A stretch of DNA of 64,000 nucleotides from Anatilimnocola aggregata (GTDB taxonomy: Bacteria > Planctomycetota > Planctomycetia > Pirellulales > Pirellulaceae), in contig NZ_CP036274.1 of NCBI RefSeq assembly GCF_007747655.1, forward strand, positions 2,294,001-2,358,000, given 5' to 3'. Positions within the stretch are counted from its first letter, which is position 1, and every line of letters begins with the position of its first letter. The translations under genes and the position numbers were made by a program. The notes beneath the pieces are model-generated. The model ran no database searches. It was given only the letters and a program-made list of their open reading frames with translations, and had not been told where the DNA came from. This document shows, piece by piece, positions 18,505-26,968 of this stretch.

Positions 18505-19322
18505 AATCTCTCGAAACCAAAAGCACGGTGCTGCTCAAGCATCACTTGAAGGCCCTACGGTTGCCGTCGTTCCTGGAGGGCTGCGAGAAAACGGCCCAGC
18601 GGTGTGCGACGGAGAACGTCGATCATCTGGGCTTTCTGCTGCAACTGTGTGAGCTGGAGTTACTCAACCGTGAGAAGCGTGCCAGCGAGCGGCGGCTCAA
18701 GTCAGCGCGCTTTCCCAACCTGAAATCGCCTGGTGATTTCGACTTCGCCGCCCAGCCCTCGCTCAATCGCGTGCTGGTGGCAGAACTACTGCGGTGCGAG
18801 TTCGTGGAACGCCGCGAGTCGGTGATCTTTCTCGGGCATCCGGGCACGGGGAAGACGCACCTGGCCATCGCGCTTGGCATTGCCGCCTGTCAGCGGGGCA
18901 AACGGGTCCGCTTCTGCCGCGTGACGGAACTGATCACGCAACTTATGGAAGCCCGAGAAGAACGGACGCTGCTGCGGATGAAGTCGTCACTAGCCAAGTT
19001 CGATCTGCTGATCCTCGATGAACTGGGTTACGTCCCCGCCAGTAAGCTGGGCGCGGAGTTGCTCTTCGAGGTCATCAGTAGCGCTTACGAACGCCAATCG
19101 TTGATCGTGACCACCAATCTGCCGTTCGAGCAATGGACCGAAGTCCTGGGCAGCGAGCGCCTGACCGGCGCCGTGCTCGATCGGCTGACACACCGCTGCC
19201 ACATCCTCGAATCGACCGGCGAAAGTTATCGCTTGCAAGACGCGCGGCGCCGCCGCAAAGGATCGCGCCCGAAACCGGCGACCTCATCCTTGTCACCCGC
19301 CGATGAAACGGCAGAATCCTAG
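18501..19322 (+). CDS. istB: IS21 family ATP-binding helper IstB
   Basis: 273 residues, a DnaC/DnaA-like AAA+ ATPase. Walker A is GHPGTGKTHLA and Walker B is FDLLILDELGYV; a downstream sensor segment reads LIVTTNLPFEQWTEVLGSER. It assists IstA in target selection and transposition. The ATG overlaps the istA stop and is preceded by GGGAGG, a strong ribosome binding site inside the end of istA. The length is typical. Confidence 0.95.
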   Translation: MKSLETKSTVLLKHHLKALRLPSFLEGCEKTAQRCATENVDHLGFLLQLCELELLNREKRASERRLKSARFPNLKSPGDFDFAAQPSLNRVLVAELLRCEFVERRESVIFLGHPGTGKTHLAIALGIAACQRGKRVRFCRVTELITQLMEAREERTLLRMKSSLAKFDLLILDELGYVPASKLGAELLFEVISSAYERQSLIVTTNLPFEQWTEVLGSERLTGAVLDRLTHRCHILESTGESYRLQDARRRRKGSRPKPATSSLSPADETAES

Positions 19323-19475
19323 CCGTCGTTACAACCGTCGCAATCCTTCCTCCTCCGGAGGAGGAAGGATTCTTACTGGAATGCCCCAACACCCTGATTT
19401 AGACTGAGACCCTTCCCCACCTCAGCGCCACACTTTTCAACCGCCGCGCGCTGCACTATTCGACCGTCGTTTACA

Positions 19476-19486
19476 CTGCCATCGAG
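19476..19486. repeat. Target-site duplication, right copy (11 bp)
   Basis: Exact second copy of CTGCCATCGAG immediately after the IS21 right end. It also supplies codons of the downstream sigma factor frame. Confidence 0.9.
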
Positions 19487-19541
19487 AGCTGGTGACCGCC
19501 CGCTCGAAGAATATCGCGAATACCTCAGGCTGCTTACGAGG

Positions 19542-20048
19542 ATGCAGTTAGGGGCGCGACTGCGCAGTAAAGTGGATGAATCGGACATTGTTCAGCAAAC
19601 AGTGCTTGAGGCGCATCGAAGCGAGGGGCAGTTTAAAGGCGAGTCGGAGACGGAACGGCTCTCTTGGCTGCGAGCGATTCTGGCCAATGTGTTAGCTGGA
19701 GCCGCTCGACAATATGCGACCCAGGCTCGCGACGCAGGCCGCGAGCGGTCGTTGGAAGCGGATCTGAACTTATCGGCGTCGCGACTGGAGCGAGCGTTAG
19801 CCGCCGACCAGACTTCACCCAGCGGCATTGCCGTCCGCGCGGAGGAGATACTCGCGCTTGCCAAGTCGATGTCACTGATTCCCGAAGAGCAGCGAGAAGT
19901 CATCGAACTCCATCACCTGAAGGGAATGCCGCTGGCAGAAGTCGCGGCTTGCGTTGGCAAAACACGGCCAGCTGTGGCGGGGCTTTTGTTTCGAGGGCTG
20001 AGAAAGCTTCGCGAGCTGATGGGAGCAGACGGAATAGGGCAATCATGA
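19542..20048 (+). CDS. ECF-type RNA polymerase sigma factor, 5' end interrupted by IS21
   Basis: The intact gene would encode 192 residues starting at 16830; the part after the element can restart at ATG 19542 (original Met25), giving 168 residues. Region 2 begins at about the new start (LGARLRSKVDESDIVQQTVL), and region 4 is complete near the C-terminus (IPEEQREVIELHHLKGMPLA, then the helix around KTRPAVAGLLFRGLRKL). The family is that of planctomycete ECF sigma factors paired with protein kinases. The stop overlaps the kinase start (ATGA). No Shine-Dalgarno sequence stands out before ATG 19542, so expression now depends on read-through from istB or a promoter in the element's right end. It may be silenced, truncated but active, or newly driven. 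Confidence 0.85.
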   Translation: MQLGARLRSKVDESDIVQQTVLEAHRSEGQFKGESETERLSWLRAILANVLAGAARQYATQARDAGRERSLEADLNLSASRLERALAADQTSPSGIAVRAEEILALAKSMSLIPEEQREVIELHHLKGMPLAEVAACVGKTRPAVAGLLFRGLRKLRELMGADGIGQS

Positions 20049-22246
20049 GTGAGGTCGATGAGACAAATGGACGCGAATCGAAGCTCGACGAGTTGCTGGC
20101 GCAGTACATCGAGGCTCGTGAAGCCGGCAGAATGATCCGTCGCGAGGAGTTTCTAGCGCAACATCCTGAATTTGCGAAAGAACTCGCGGAGTTTATTGCT
20201 GCCCAGGCTGAAATTGAGCGTGTCGCGGTTCCCCTTCGCGAGGCAGCCTACGCTCAGGGCTTGAGCGACGATACTCAGTCGTGGGGCCAGGAGAATTCGC
20301 AGCGAGATAGCAAAGCAGCCGAGCACTCGCCGCCGCCGCGGCAGCTTGGCGAGTTTCACCTGATTCGCGAAATCGGCCGGGGCGGGATGGGAGTTGTGTA
20401 CGAGGCAGAGCAGCAGTCGCTTCGTCGCAAGGTTGCTTTGAAGGTATTGCCGTTTGCGGCGGCGATCGATCCGCGCAGATTGCAGCGATTCAAGAACGAA
20501 GCGCTCGCTGCGGCTAATTTGCGGCATGAGAACATCGTAGCCGTGTATGGGGTTGGTGCAGAACTGGGCGTGCATTATTACGCCATGCAACTGATCGAGG
20601 GCCAGAGTCTTAGTGAACTGGTTGGTGAACTTCGGCAGCAGAAAAACAATGAGCCATCGGTCGCCACCGAAATAGTGAAGTCCAGTACTGCACAGTTGGC
20701 GGCGGAAAGCACGGCAGGTAGAGGCAACATTGCTGCGAGCTTGACCCACAATTCTCGCAAATACTTTGAGTGGGTTGCCAGAGTAGGGCAAAAAGCGGCC
20801 CATGCGCTGCATTATGCCCACGAAGTGGGTATTGTTCACCGCGATATCAAGCCTGCCAACCTGCTGATCGACACTCGTGGTGAAATCTGGATCACGGACT
20901 TTGGATTGGCGCAGATTGCTGGCGACACGGGGCTAACGATCTCTGGCGAAATCCTCGGCACTTTGCGTTATGCCAGCCCCGAGCAGGCTCAGGCGTTGCC
21001 AGGGATTATCGACCATCGAACCGATGTTTATTCATTGGGCGCGACACTTTATGAGCTCCTCACCTTACGGCCCATCTTTGACGGACGTGATCGAAATCGA
21101 TTGCTCAAGCAGATTGCGGAAGCTGATCCCGAAGCGCCACACAAAATTGCTCCCAATGTGCCAGAGGAGTTGGAAACAATTCTGCTGAAGGCGTTGAGCA
21201 AAGCTCCTGCGGACCACTATTCCACAGCTGCAGAATTTGCTGAAGATTTGAAACGTTTTATCGATGACAAGCCGATTCGCGCACGGCGTCCTACCAGCTT
21301 GGAACTGGCTCGCAAATGGTTGAAGCGGCACCCGTCGGTTGTAGTCACCGGTGTGATCCTGTTAATTCTGACAACGATCGGTTCGCTCGCTACGTCGGCC
21401 ATCGTTCGTGGCGAACAACAAAAGGTCGTGCAAGCGTACAAACGCGAGCAAACCCGCGCGAACGAAGCCGAAGCGCAATACAAACTGGCGAGGCGAAGTG
21501 TCGATGATCTCTTTCGCGTGAGTGAAGAGGAGCTCGCGGATCGCCCTGGAACTGAACCGCTGCGAAAACGGCTGCTGACGTCTGTCCTTATCTACTATCG
21601 CGAGTTCATCGAGCAGCGGCGAGAAGACAAAGGAGCACAAGTAGACTTAGAGGAAGCACGTGCCCGCGTAGAAAAGATTCTTTCGGACCTAGGGGCGCTG
21701 CGTGCGAGTCAACAACTACGTTTATTGGATTACGACACGGTGCTGGACGACCTCAAGGTCAACGATCAGCAACGGCAGGAAGTGAAGGAGTTGTCGTTAC
21801 GTGTGAATCAGCAATTCAAGGACGTGATCAATCAACTGGGGCGCCGCCCGCCCTCTGAACGTTCCCAGCAAATGCTAGAAAAGGCTCGACAAAATGAGGC
21901 CATCGTGCGGGCCATACTTAGTCGTGAACAATTGCAACGGCTCTACCAGATCAGTTTGCAGACCGATGTCTCCGACGCGTTTCGTGACCCGGACGTTGCA
22001 AATAGGCTGCAACTGACGGATCAGCAGCGAGAGCAGGCGCGAGTGATTGAAGAGGGACTCTTTGTCAACATGCTTCGCCAAGTGCGGCAGCCAACGGCGA
22101 CTACAACTAGCAATCCGTCTCCTTCGGCCAACAAGCGAGCACTGGCGATCCTCACCAATGACCAAATGCTTCGGTGGCGAGAAATAACCGGCTCTGAATT
22201 TCAGGCCGAGATTCCCCGTCCGCCGCTGATCATTCCCGAAGAGTAA
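20045..22246 (+). CDS. Membrane-anchored Ser/Thr protein kinase (Hanks type)
   Basis: 733 residues. After an N-terminal helical region of about 100 residues comes a kinase domain (about 104-395): the glycine loop GRGGMGVVYEAEQQ, VALKVLP with the ATP-binding Lys, HRDIKPANLL (catalytic Asp near 266) and ITDFGLAQ (near 284). An extra segment of about 45 residues sits before the C-lobe helix, between the hinge and the HRD motif. One transmembrane helix follows (about 432-455, VVVTGVILLILTTIGSLATS). The remaining 270 residues are probably exported and are charged and coiled-coil-like rather than a known repeat. Its ATGA overlap with the sigma factor gene shows they form one operon, so the IS21 insertion should affect both. 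The longer frame starting at 19664 overlaps sigma coding and is rejected. Confidence 0.93.
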   Translation: MSEVDETNGRESKLDELLAQYIEAREAGRMIRREEFLAQHPEFAKELAEFIAAQAEIERVAVPLREAAYAQGLSDDTQSWGQENSQRDSKAAEHSPPPRQLGEFHLIREIGRGGMGVVYEAEQQSLRRKVALKVLPFAAAIDPRRLQRFKNEALAAANLRHENIVAVYGVGAELGVHYYAMQLIEGQSLSELVGELRQQKNNEPSVATEIVKSSTAQLAAESTAGRGNIAASLTHNSRKYFEWVARVGQKAAHALHYAHEVGIVHRDIKPANLLIDTRGEIWITDFGLAQIAGDTGLTISGEILGTLRYASPEQAQALPGIIDHRTDVYSLGATLYELLTLRPIFDGRDRNRLLKQIAEADPEAPHKIAPNVPEELETILLKALSKAPADHYSTAAEFAEDLKRFIDDKPIRARRPTSLELARKWLKRHPSVVVTGVILLILTTIGSLATSAIVRGEQQKVVQAYKREQTRANEAEAQYKLARRSVDDLFRVSEEELADRPGTEPLRKRLLTSVLIYYREFIEQRREDKGAQVDLEEARARVEKILSDLGALRASQQLRLLDYDTVLDDLKVNDQQRQEVKELSLRVNQQFKDVINQLGRRPPSERSQQMLEKARQNEAIVRAILSREQLQRLYQISLQTDVSDAFRDPDVANRLQLTDQQREQARVIEEGLFVNMLRQVRQPTATTTSNPSPSANKRALAILTNDQMLRWREITGSEFQAEIPRPPLIIPEE

Positions 22247-22273
22247 ACGCCTTTGCTTTCGGGCGGATTCGGG

Positions 22274-22291
22274 GAGTTTTCGCAAAAACTC
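22274..22291. terminator. Possible terminator hairpin after the kinase gene
   Basis: A 7-bp stem GAGTTTT/AAAACTC with loop CGCA lies 28 bases past the kinase stop. It is followed only by a weak T-rich stretch, so it could be a rho-independent terminator or merely a hairpin. Confidence 0.4.
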
Positions 22292-22423
22292 AGCTTTCTA
22301 GGCGGATGCGCGCTCCGCATCTTCGTCTGTCGCACCTAGTTCTGAGAGGAGTGCGACGGTCTGACGAAACTCGCGAGTCCAATATCGGCAAAGCATCTCT
22401 ATTTCGCCGTCGCAACCTGCTTC

Positions 22424-23773
22424 ATGAAAGTTTTAATGGGTTTTCTCGTGGTCGCGGTGCTCTCCGCATCCGCCTATTTCTATACCAATCGCGGACCCCA
22501 CGTGCCGCAGGCGAACTACCGGACGCAGGCGATCGAGCGTGGCGACATATACTTCAACGTTGGTGCGACAGGCACCGTCGAACCCGAAGAGGTCATCGAC
22601 GTCGGCGCACAAGTCATGGGACGGATCAAAGAAATCGGCAAAGATCCGCGAGGCAAGTCGGATCCGAATTTCGCCAGCAAGACACTCGACTACGGCTCGC
22701 CCGTGGAAGAAGGGATGGTGCTCGTCCAGATTGACCCCGCCGTTTATCGAGCTCAGCGCGACCAGGCGCAAGCGACCCTTGATCGCGCGAAAGCAGATCT
22801 CCTGCAATTCCAGGCTCGCGCTGACCATTCTGAGGCCGAGTGGAAGCGAGCCCAGAAACTGTACGTCGGCATCGCTGCTAGTTCGTCTGGCACTGGCACT
22901 GGCACTGGCACTGGCACTGCAGGAACGCCGAAGACAACGTATGGAAGTGCGATCTCAGATTCCGATTATCTTCTTGCCAAGGCGAACTATGGAGCGGCAA
23001 AGGCCAATGTGGAAGTTGGCAAGAGCGTGATTGCCCAATCCACTTCTGCCCTGAGCCTGGCGGAGACGAATCTAGGTTACACAACCATTACCTCGCCAGT
23101 ATCGGGAACCATTATCGATCGACGCGTGAATATGGGTCAAACGGTTGTTGCCAACCTCAATACGCCAAGCCTGTTCCTCATTGCCAAAGATCTCCGCCGG
23201 ATGCAGGTTTGGGCATCGGTGAACGAAGCAGATATCGGCCTGGTAAAGGTCAATACGCCGGTGCACTTCAAAGTCGATGCGTTTCCCAAGGACACGTTCT
23301 ACGGCACGGTGACGCAGATTCGCCTCAACGCCTCAATGAGCCAGAACGTCGTCACGTACACCGTAGTCATCACGACCGACAATTCAAATCAAAGGCTTTT
23401 GCCGTATCTCACCGCCGACGTGAAATTCGAAATTGAAAAGCGGCACGATGCGCTGATCGTGCCGAACGTAGCTCTGCGTTACAAACCGCAGCGAGACCGG
23501 ATCTCGCCAGCCGATCGAGAATCTGTTCCGCAAGTTACGGATGAGAACCAGGGCCTCATCTGGATTCAGGAGGAAAACTTCGTTCGACCGCTATTGGTGA
23601 CCATCGGGTTGACCGATGGCTCATCGACCGAAGTTAGTGGTGCCGGCATTGAGGAAGGTCGGCTAGTGGTTTTAGGCGAGAAATCGCAAGCTGCTTCGGA
23701 TGAAACGAACAATCCGTTTGCACCTCCAAAAATTCCTCGCAACAAGCAAACTAGCGCCGGCCAGAATGAGTAA
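22424..23773 (+). CDS. macA: MacA/HlyD-type periplasmic adaptor protein
   Basis: 449 residues with an N-terminal membrane anchor (MGFLVVAVLSASAYFY). The order is a lipoyl/barrel-sandwich half (GTVEPEEVIDVGAQVMGRIK), an alpha-hairpin (YRAQRDQAQATLDRAKADLL), the returning lipoyl half (GYTTITSPVSGTIIDRRVNM) and a beta-barrel (VWASVNEADIGLVKVNTPVH). It links an inner-membrane ABC permease to an outer-membrane exit channel. The hairpin contains a Gly-Thr dipeptide run encoded by a DNA microsatellite. The macB-type partner begins 14 bases downstream, which fixes the assignment. The exported substrate is unknown. Confidence 0.9.
   Translation: MKVLMGFLVVAVLSASAYFYTNRGPHVPQANYRTQAIERGDIYFNVGATGTVEPEEVIDVGAQVMGRIKEIGKDPRGKSDPNFASKTLDYGSPVEEGMVLVQIDPAVYRAQRDQAQATLDRAKADLLQFQARADHSEAEWKRAQKLYVGIAASSSGTGTGTGTGTAGTPKTTYGSAISDSDYLLAKANYGAAKANVEVGKSVIAQSTSALSLAETNLGYTTITSPVSGTIIDRRVNMGQTVVANLNTPSLFLIAKDLRRMQVWASVNEADIGLVKVNTPVHFKVDAFPKDTFYGTVTQIRLNASMSQNVVTYTVVITTDNSNQRLLPYLTADVKFEIEKRHDALIVPNVALRYKPQRDRISPADRESVPQVTDENQGLIWIQEENFVRPLLVTIGLTDGSSTEVSGAGIEEGRLVVLGEKSQAASDETNNPFAPPKIPRNKQTSAGQNE
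22887..22920. repeat. Hexanucleotide microsatellite (CACTGG)n inside the adaptor gene
   Basis: About five in-frame CACTGG units, the last ending in C, encode alternating Gly-Thr in the helical hairpin of the MacA-type protein. Because the unit is six bases, gain or loss of units changes only the length of the Gly-Thr linker. Confidence 0.85.
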
Positions 23774-23787
23774 GGCTCAAAATTTCT

Positions 23788-26061
23788 ATGGACCTGATTC
23801 GCATCGCAAACGTAACGAAGACCTACCGCATCGGTGAAGTTGACGTGCCGGTGCTGAAGGGTGTGAGCTTTACGATTCGCCGCGGCGAGCTCGTCGCAAT
23901 TGTCGGCGCTTCCGGCTCCGGCAAAAGCACGCTCATGAATATTCTGGGGTGCCTCGATCGACCGACTTCAGGCGAGTACTGGCTCGACGGACAGGAAGTC
24001 GGCAAGCTGGACGCCAATCAGCGTGCGGTGGTTCGCACTTCGAAGCTGGGCTTCGTCTTCCAGAGTTTCAATCTGCTGGCAAGGACCACTGCGGTTCAGA
24101 ACGTCATGATGCCGCTCGATTATTCCCTTCAGGCAACATCGGCAGCCGACTCGGCACCGCGGGCAGTCGAATTGCTGGGGCGAGTTGGTCTGGAAGACCG
24201 GCTTGATCACGTTCCTGCCAAGATGTCTGGTGGCCAGCAACAGCGGGTGGCAATCGCTCGTTCGCTGGTGAATCGGCCCACTGTGTTGCTTGCCGATGAA
24301 CCCACGGGCAATCTCGATTCGCAAACCAGTGTCGAAATCCTGCAGATGTTTCGTGAGCTAAATGCTGCGGGCCTCACAGTGATCCTGGTCACCCATGACC
24401 CGAAGGTCGCAGCGGCGGCAGATCGCACCATTCGAGTGGTCGACGGCCTAGTGGTTGAGGATACTGCCAATGAGGAAGCCGAATCACCGGCGAACTCGAT
24501 TTTCAATGATTCAAATAACGAGCTTCCAGCAGTGGCCGATCAACGTCAAGACGATCGCTGTCCGGAAGCGAGCAATGATAATTCGGAAGGTGAAGTGGCC
24601 GTTGCAACCGTTCGGCGCGTGGCAGTCCGGTCGGATAGGTCTTCAGCGATTGGAACGAAGCAACGCAATCATAAGACGCCGTACACGCTTTACACCTCGC
24701 TAGTCCCCACAACCGTACGATCCTCGCTGGCTGCCCTCTGGCGGAACCGTATGCGCTCGGCGCTCACGGCGCTTGGAATCGTGATTGGTGTGTCTGCCGT
24801 GATTGCGATGGTGGAGATCAGTTCAGGATCGCGCGTCGCGCTGCTAAAGACGATGTCCACGATGGGTGCCGACAATCTTATGGTTCAATCGGGGGCATCG
24901 AGCAGCGGTGGCATCAACTTTGGGTCGGGAAGCGAAATGACGCTCACGCCCGAAGACGCAGAGGCGATTGCTGCACAGTGTTCCAACGTTGCTCACGTAG
25001 CGCCAACCATCTCCATCCAAGGCCAGGTCGTTCGCGGCAATCGCAACTGGGTGCCAATGTCGATCATCGGCACGACGCCGACTTACCTTCAAGTGCGTGA
25101 CTGGCATGAGATGGAAGAAGGCGACATTTTCACAGATAGAGATGTTCGAGCAAGCAACAAGGTCTGCATGATTGGTGTGACGCTTGCCAAAGAACTGTTC
25201 GACGATGAGTCGCCCATCGGCAAGGACCTGCGTGTGAAAAATGTCTCCTTGCGAGTGGTAGGAGTAATGGGCCGGAAAGGTGCCAACATGATGGGCATGG
25301 ATCAGGACGATATCCTCATCGCTCCTTGGACAACATTGAAGTTTCGTGTTTCCGGAAAGAATACCGGCGGGGCCAGTCAAGGCTCGACGGACAGCAGCAC
25401 TGCTGTGAATTCTCTAGGTGAACTTTACCCGGGAACCACCGCCCTTTACCCGCCGCGAAATGCGACGCAGGCAGCGAACAATCCGCAGCACGCGCGCGTC
25501 ACGAACGTGGATCAGATCATGGTGAAGGCTGCGTCCACCGAGCAGATTCCGCACGCGATCGCCGAAATCACGACGCTGCTCCACGAACGTCATCGCATTC
25601 GCGATGGACAAGAGGACGACTTCAACATTCGGAACATGAGCGAAATGCTCAAGGCCTTCGGAGCTATGTCGCAGATGATGGGCGGCTTGCTCTTGATCGT
25701 CGCGCTCATTTCGCTGGCCGTCGGCGGCGTGGGCATCATGAATATCATGCTCGTATCGGTGACCGAGCGAACGAGAGAAATCGGACTGCGAATGGCAGTC
25801 GGTGCCAGGTCGTTTCACGTCCTGCGCCAGTTTTTGATTGAAGCCATCGTCTTGTGCTTGCTGGGTGGACTCGTAGGCATCTTGCTGGGGCGCGGCGCTT
25901 CGGTATTTGTCTGGTTCCTGCTCCGCTGGCCGATCGAGGCGTCGATCCCGGCGATCATTTCGGCCTTCGCGGTCTCCGCAACCGTGGGCGTGATCTTTGG
26001 TTTCTATCCCGCCTGGAAAGCCTCGCGATTAGATCCCATCGACGCGCTGCGTTATGAGTAG
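23788..26061 (+). CDS. macB: MacB-type ABC transporter, fused ATPase and permease
   Basis: 757 residues. The ATPase (about 1-230) has Walker A GASGSGKST, signature MSGGQQQRVAIARSL and Walker B VLLADEPTGNLDS. A hydrophilic linker of about 80 residues separates it from the permease, whose first membrane helix (about 328-350) is followed by a large periplasmic domain and three C-terminal helices (LLIVALISLAVGGVGIMNIM and beyond). This is the MacB/FtsX four-helix layout used for efflux of peptides, lipoproteins or macrolides. The linker is longer than usual. It follows macA by 14 bases, so the pair form a tripartite exporter with an outer-membrane protein not encoded here. Confidence 0.93.
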   Translation: MDLIRIANVTKTYRIGEVDVPVLKGVSFTIRRGELVAIVGASGSGKSTLMNILGCLDRPTSGEYWLDGQEVGKLDANQRAVVRTSKLGFVFQSFNLLARTTAVQNVMMPLDYSLQATSAADSAPRAVELLGRVGLEDRLDHVPAKMSGGQQQRVAIARSLVNRPTVLLADEPTGNLDSQTSVEILQMFRELNAAGLTVILVTHDPKVAAAADRTIRVVDGLVVEDTANEEAESPANSIFNDSNNELPAVADQRQDDRCPEASNDNSEGEVAVATVRRVAVRSDRSSAIGTKQRNHKTPYTLYTSLVPTTVRSSLAALWRNRMRSALTALGIVIGVSAVIAMVEISSGSRVALLKTMSTMGADNLMVQSGASSSGGINFGSGSEMTLTPEDAEAIAAQCSNVAHVAPTISIQGQVVRGNRNWVPMSIIGTTPTYLQVRDWHEMEEGDIFTDRDVRASNKVCMIGVTLAKELFDDESPIGKDLRVKNVSLRVVGVMGRKGANMMGMDQDDILIAPWTTLKFRVSGKNTGGASQGSTDSSTAVNSLGELYPGTTALYPPRNATQAANNPQHARVTNVDQIMVKAASTEQIPHAIAEITTLLHERHRIRDGQEDDFNIRNMSEMLKAFGAMSQMMGGLLLIVALISLAVGGVGIMNIMLVSVTERTREIGLRMAVGARSFHVLRQFLIEAIVLCLLGGLVGILLGRGASVFVWFLLRWPIEASIPAIISAFAVSATVGVIFGFYPAWKASRLDPIDALRYE

Positions 26062-26095
26062 CAGCCGCCAACGACATTTTTAGGAGGAGCAATCA

Positions 26096-26431
26096 ATGGG
26101 TTTTCTCGATCAGATCAAAGCGATCTTCTATTCACCAACTGAGGAATCGAGATTAAAGGAGGCAATTGCACTGGCAAGAACAGGTAGCTTGGAGCCTGCC
26201 ATTCGGGTTTACGACGCGCTTGTTGCAAGCACTAACAGCGATATCCGGGCGAGTGCTCTTTTAAACCGAGCCCTGGCCTATTCAGCGATGGATGACGAAA
26301 GCCAGACCCAGAGAGATCTGGAGTCGCTGCTGGCGCTTGCAGATGTTTCTGCAACTATTAAGACTGCGGCTCGTGAAAAGCTCGCACGGATTCAAGCTCG
26401 TGAGCGGCGGACTCAATCTCAACGAGTTTAA
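26096..26431 (+). CDS. Small TPR-like protein
   Basis: 111 residues, no signal peptide. It is helical throughout, with a tetratricopeptide-like pair of repeats (AIALARTGSLEPAIRVYDAL and SALLNRALAYSAMDDESQTQ), so probably a protein-binding scaffold. AGGAGG lies nine bases before the ATG, an unusually strong ribosome binding site for this window. It follows macB by 34 bases in the same direction and may be part of that transcript. Its partner is unknown. Confidence 0.75.
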   Translation: MGFLDQIKAIFYSPTEESRLKEAIALARTGSLEPAIRVYDALVASTNSDIRASALLNRALAYSAMDDESQTQRDLESLLALADVSATIKTAAREKLARIQARERRTQSQRV

Positions 26432-26439
26432 CCTCGACC

Positions 26440-26690
26440 TAGAGAATTCGTTTCACGTTCCGGATAAGTTACTGTGGCGAAAGGTGTCCGCTTTAGCGAG
26501 ATATCAGATGGAGAAGGATATCGGCCAGAATTTAAGCTAACTGACCTGAGGAATCGAATATCCGCAGCGACCGCCGCAGAGGACTGGGCCTTGGTTGCAA
26601 GACTGGCGGAGGAATTGCGTCAGAAATCCGAGCCAGCAAATGGAGAAAAATCTGCCGCGATTCGATTCAAAAACGTGCGGTATTTCGCGG
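26440..26690 (+). pseudogene. Fragment of an integrase C-terminus
   Basis: The frame around 26515-26660 reads GYRPEFKLTDLRNRISAATA, EDWALVARLAEEL and PANGEKS. This matches the C-terminal tail of the complete integrase at 44104-44250 (GYRPENKLTDLKDRLTAATA, EDWSLVGKLAAEL, SANGEK) at most positions. Weaker similarity in a different frame just upstream (SFH..., VSALARY) suggests a frameshift near 26500. No catalytic part is left. It is a remnant of a second related integrase in the same orientation, lying just beyond the 3' end of the giant gene. The 26691-26968 gap holds nothing else I can identify. Confidence 0.7.
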
Positions 26691-26968
26691 TACATAACAT
26701 GAGTTTCGGTACGATTCGGTACAACCTCCGGATGACATATCGACACGGTGATCGAAGGCCGGCTAGGCGCGCAGTATCGCTGACTGCAAGTTCAAGATCA
26801 GCAAGTCTAATCGCTTGGCCTCTTCCCCCTTTGGTCCCTGCTCCGATGGCAATCCTGCCACTTCGTGAGTGAGTTCGCAATCGCCTGCCAAAAGGTGCTG
26901 CCTGCACTTCTCCACCGCAGGACGATGCGCGCGAACGACGAAGCTATCCAGACTCATCGCAGTAAAGA

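Larger units (their letters stand above)
16847..19475 (+). mobile_element. Complete IS21-family insertion sequence (2,629 bp)
   Basis: The element is bounded by a perfect 35-bp inverted repeat (16847-16881 and 19441-19475) starting TGTAAACGACGG and ending with its complement, with the terminal TG...CA dinucleotides expected for IS21. Inner copies of the subterminal repeat are visible, for example GGTCGAAAAGTGCAGCG near 16892 and its counterpart near 19423. It carries istA and istB in the usual overlapping order and is flanked by an identical 11-bp duplication. All parts are intact, so it is probably a recent and potentially active insertion. It separates a sigma factor gene from its promoter. 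Confidence 0.95.

Noticed and set aside
19664-20044. Upstream extension of the kinase frame overlapping the sigma factor gene
   Set aside because: The overlapped region encodes sigma regions 2-4 in the other frame; ATG 20045 gives the expected ATGA overlap.
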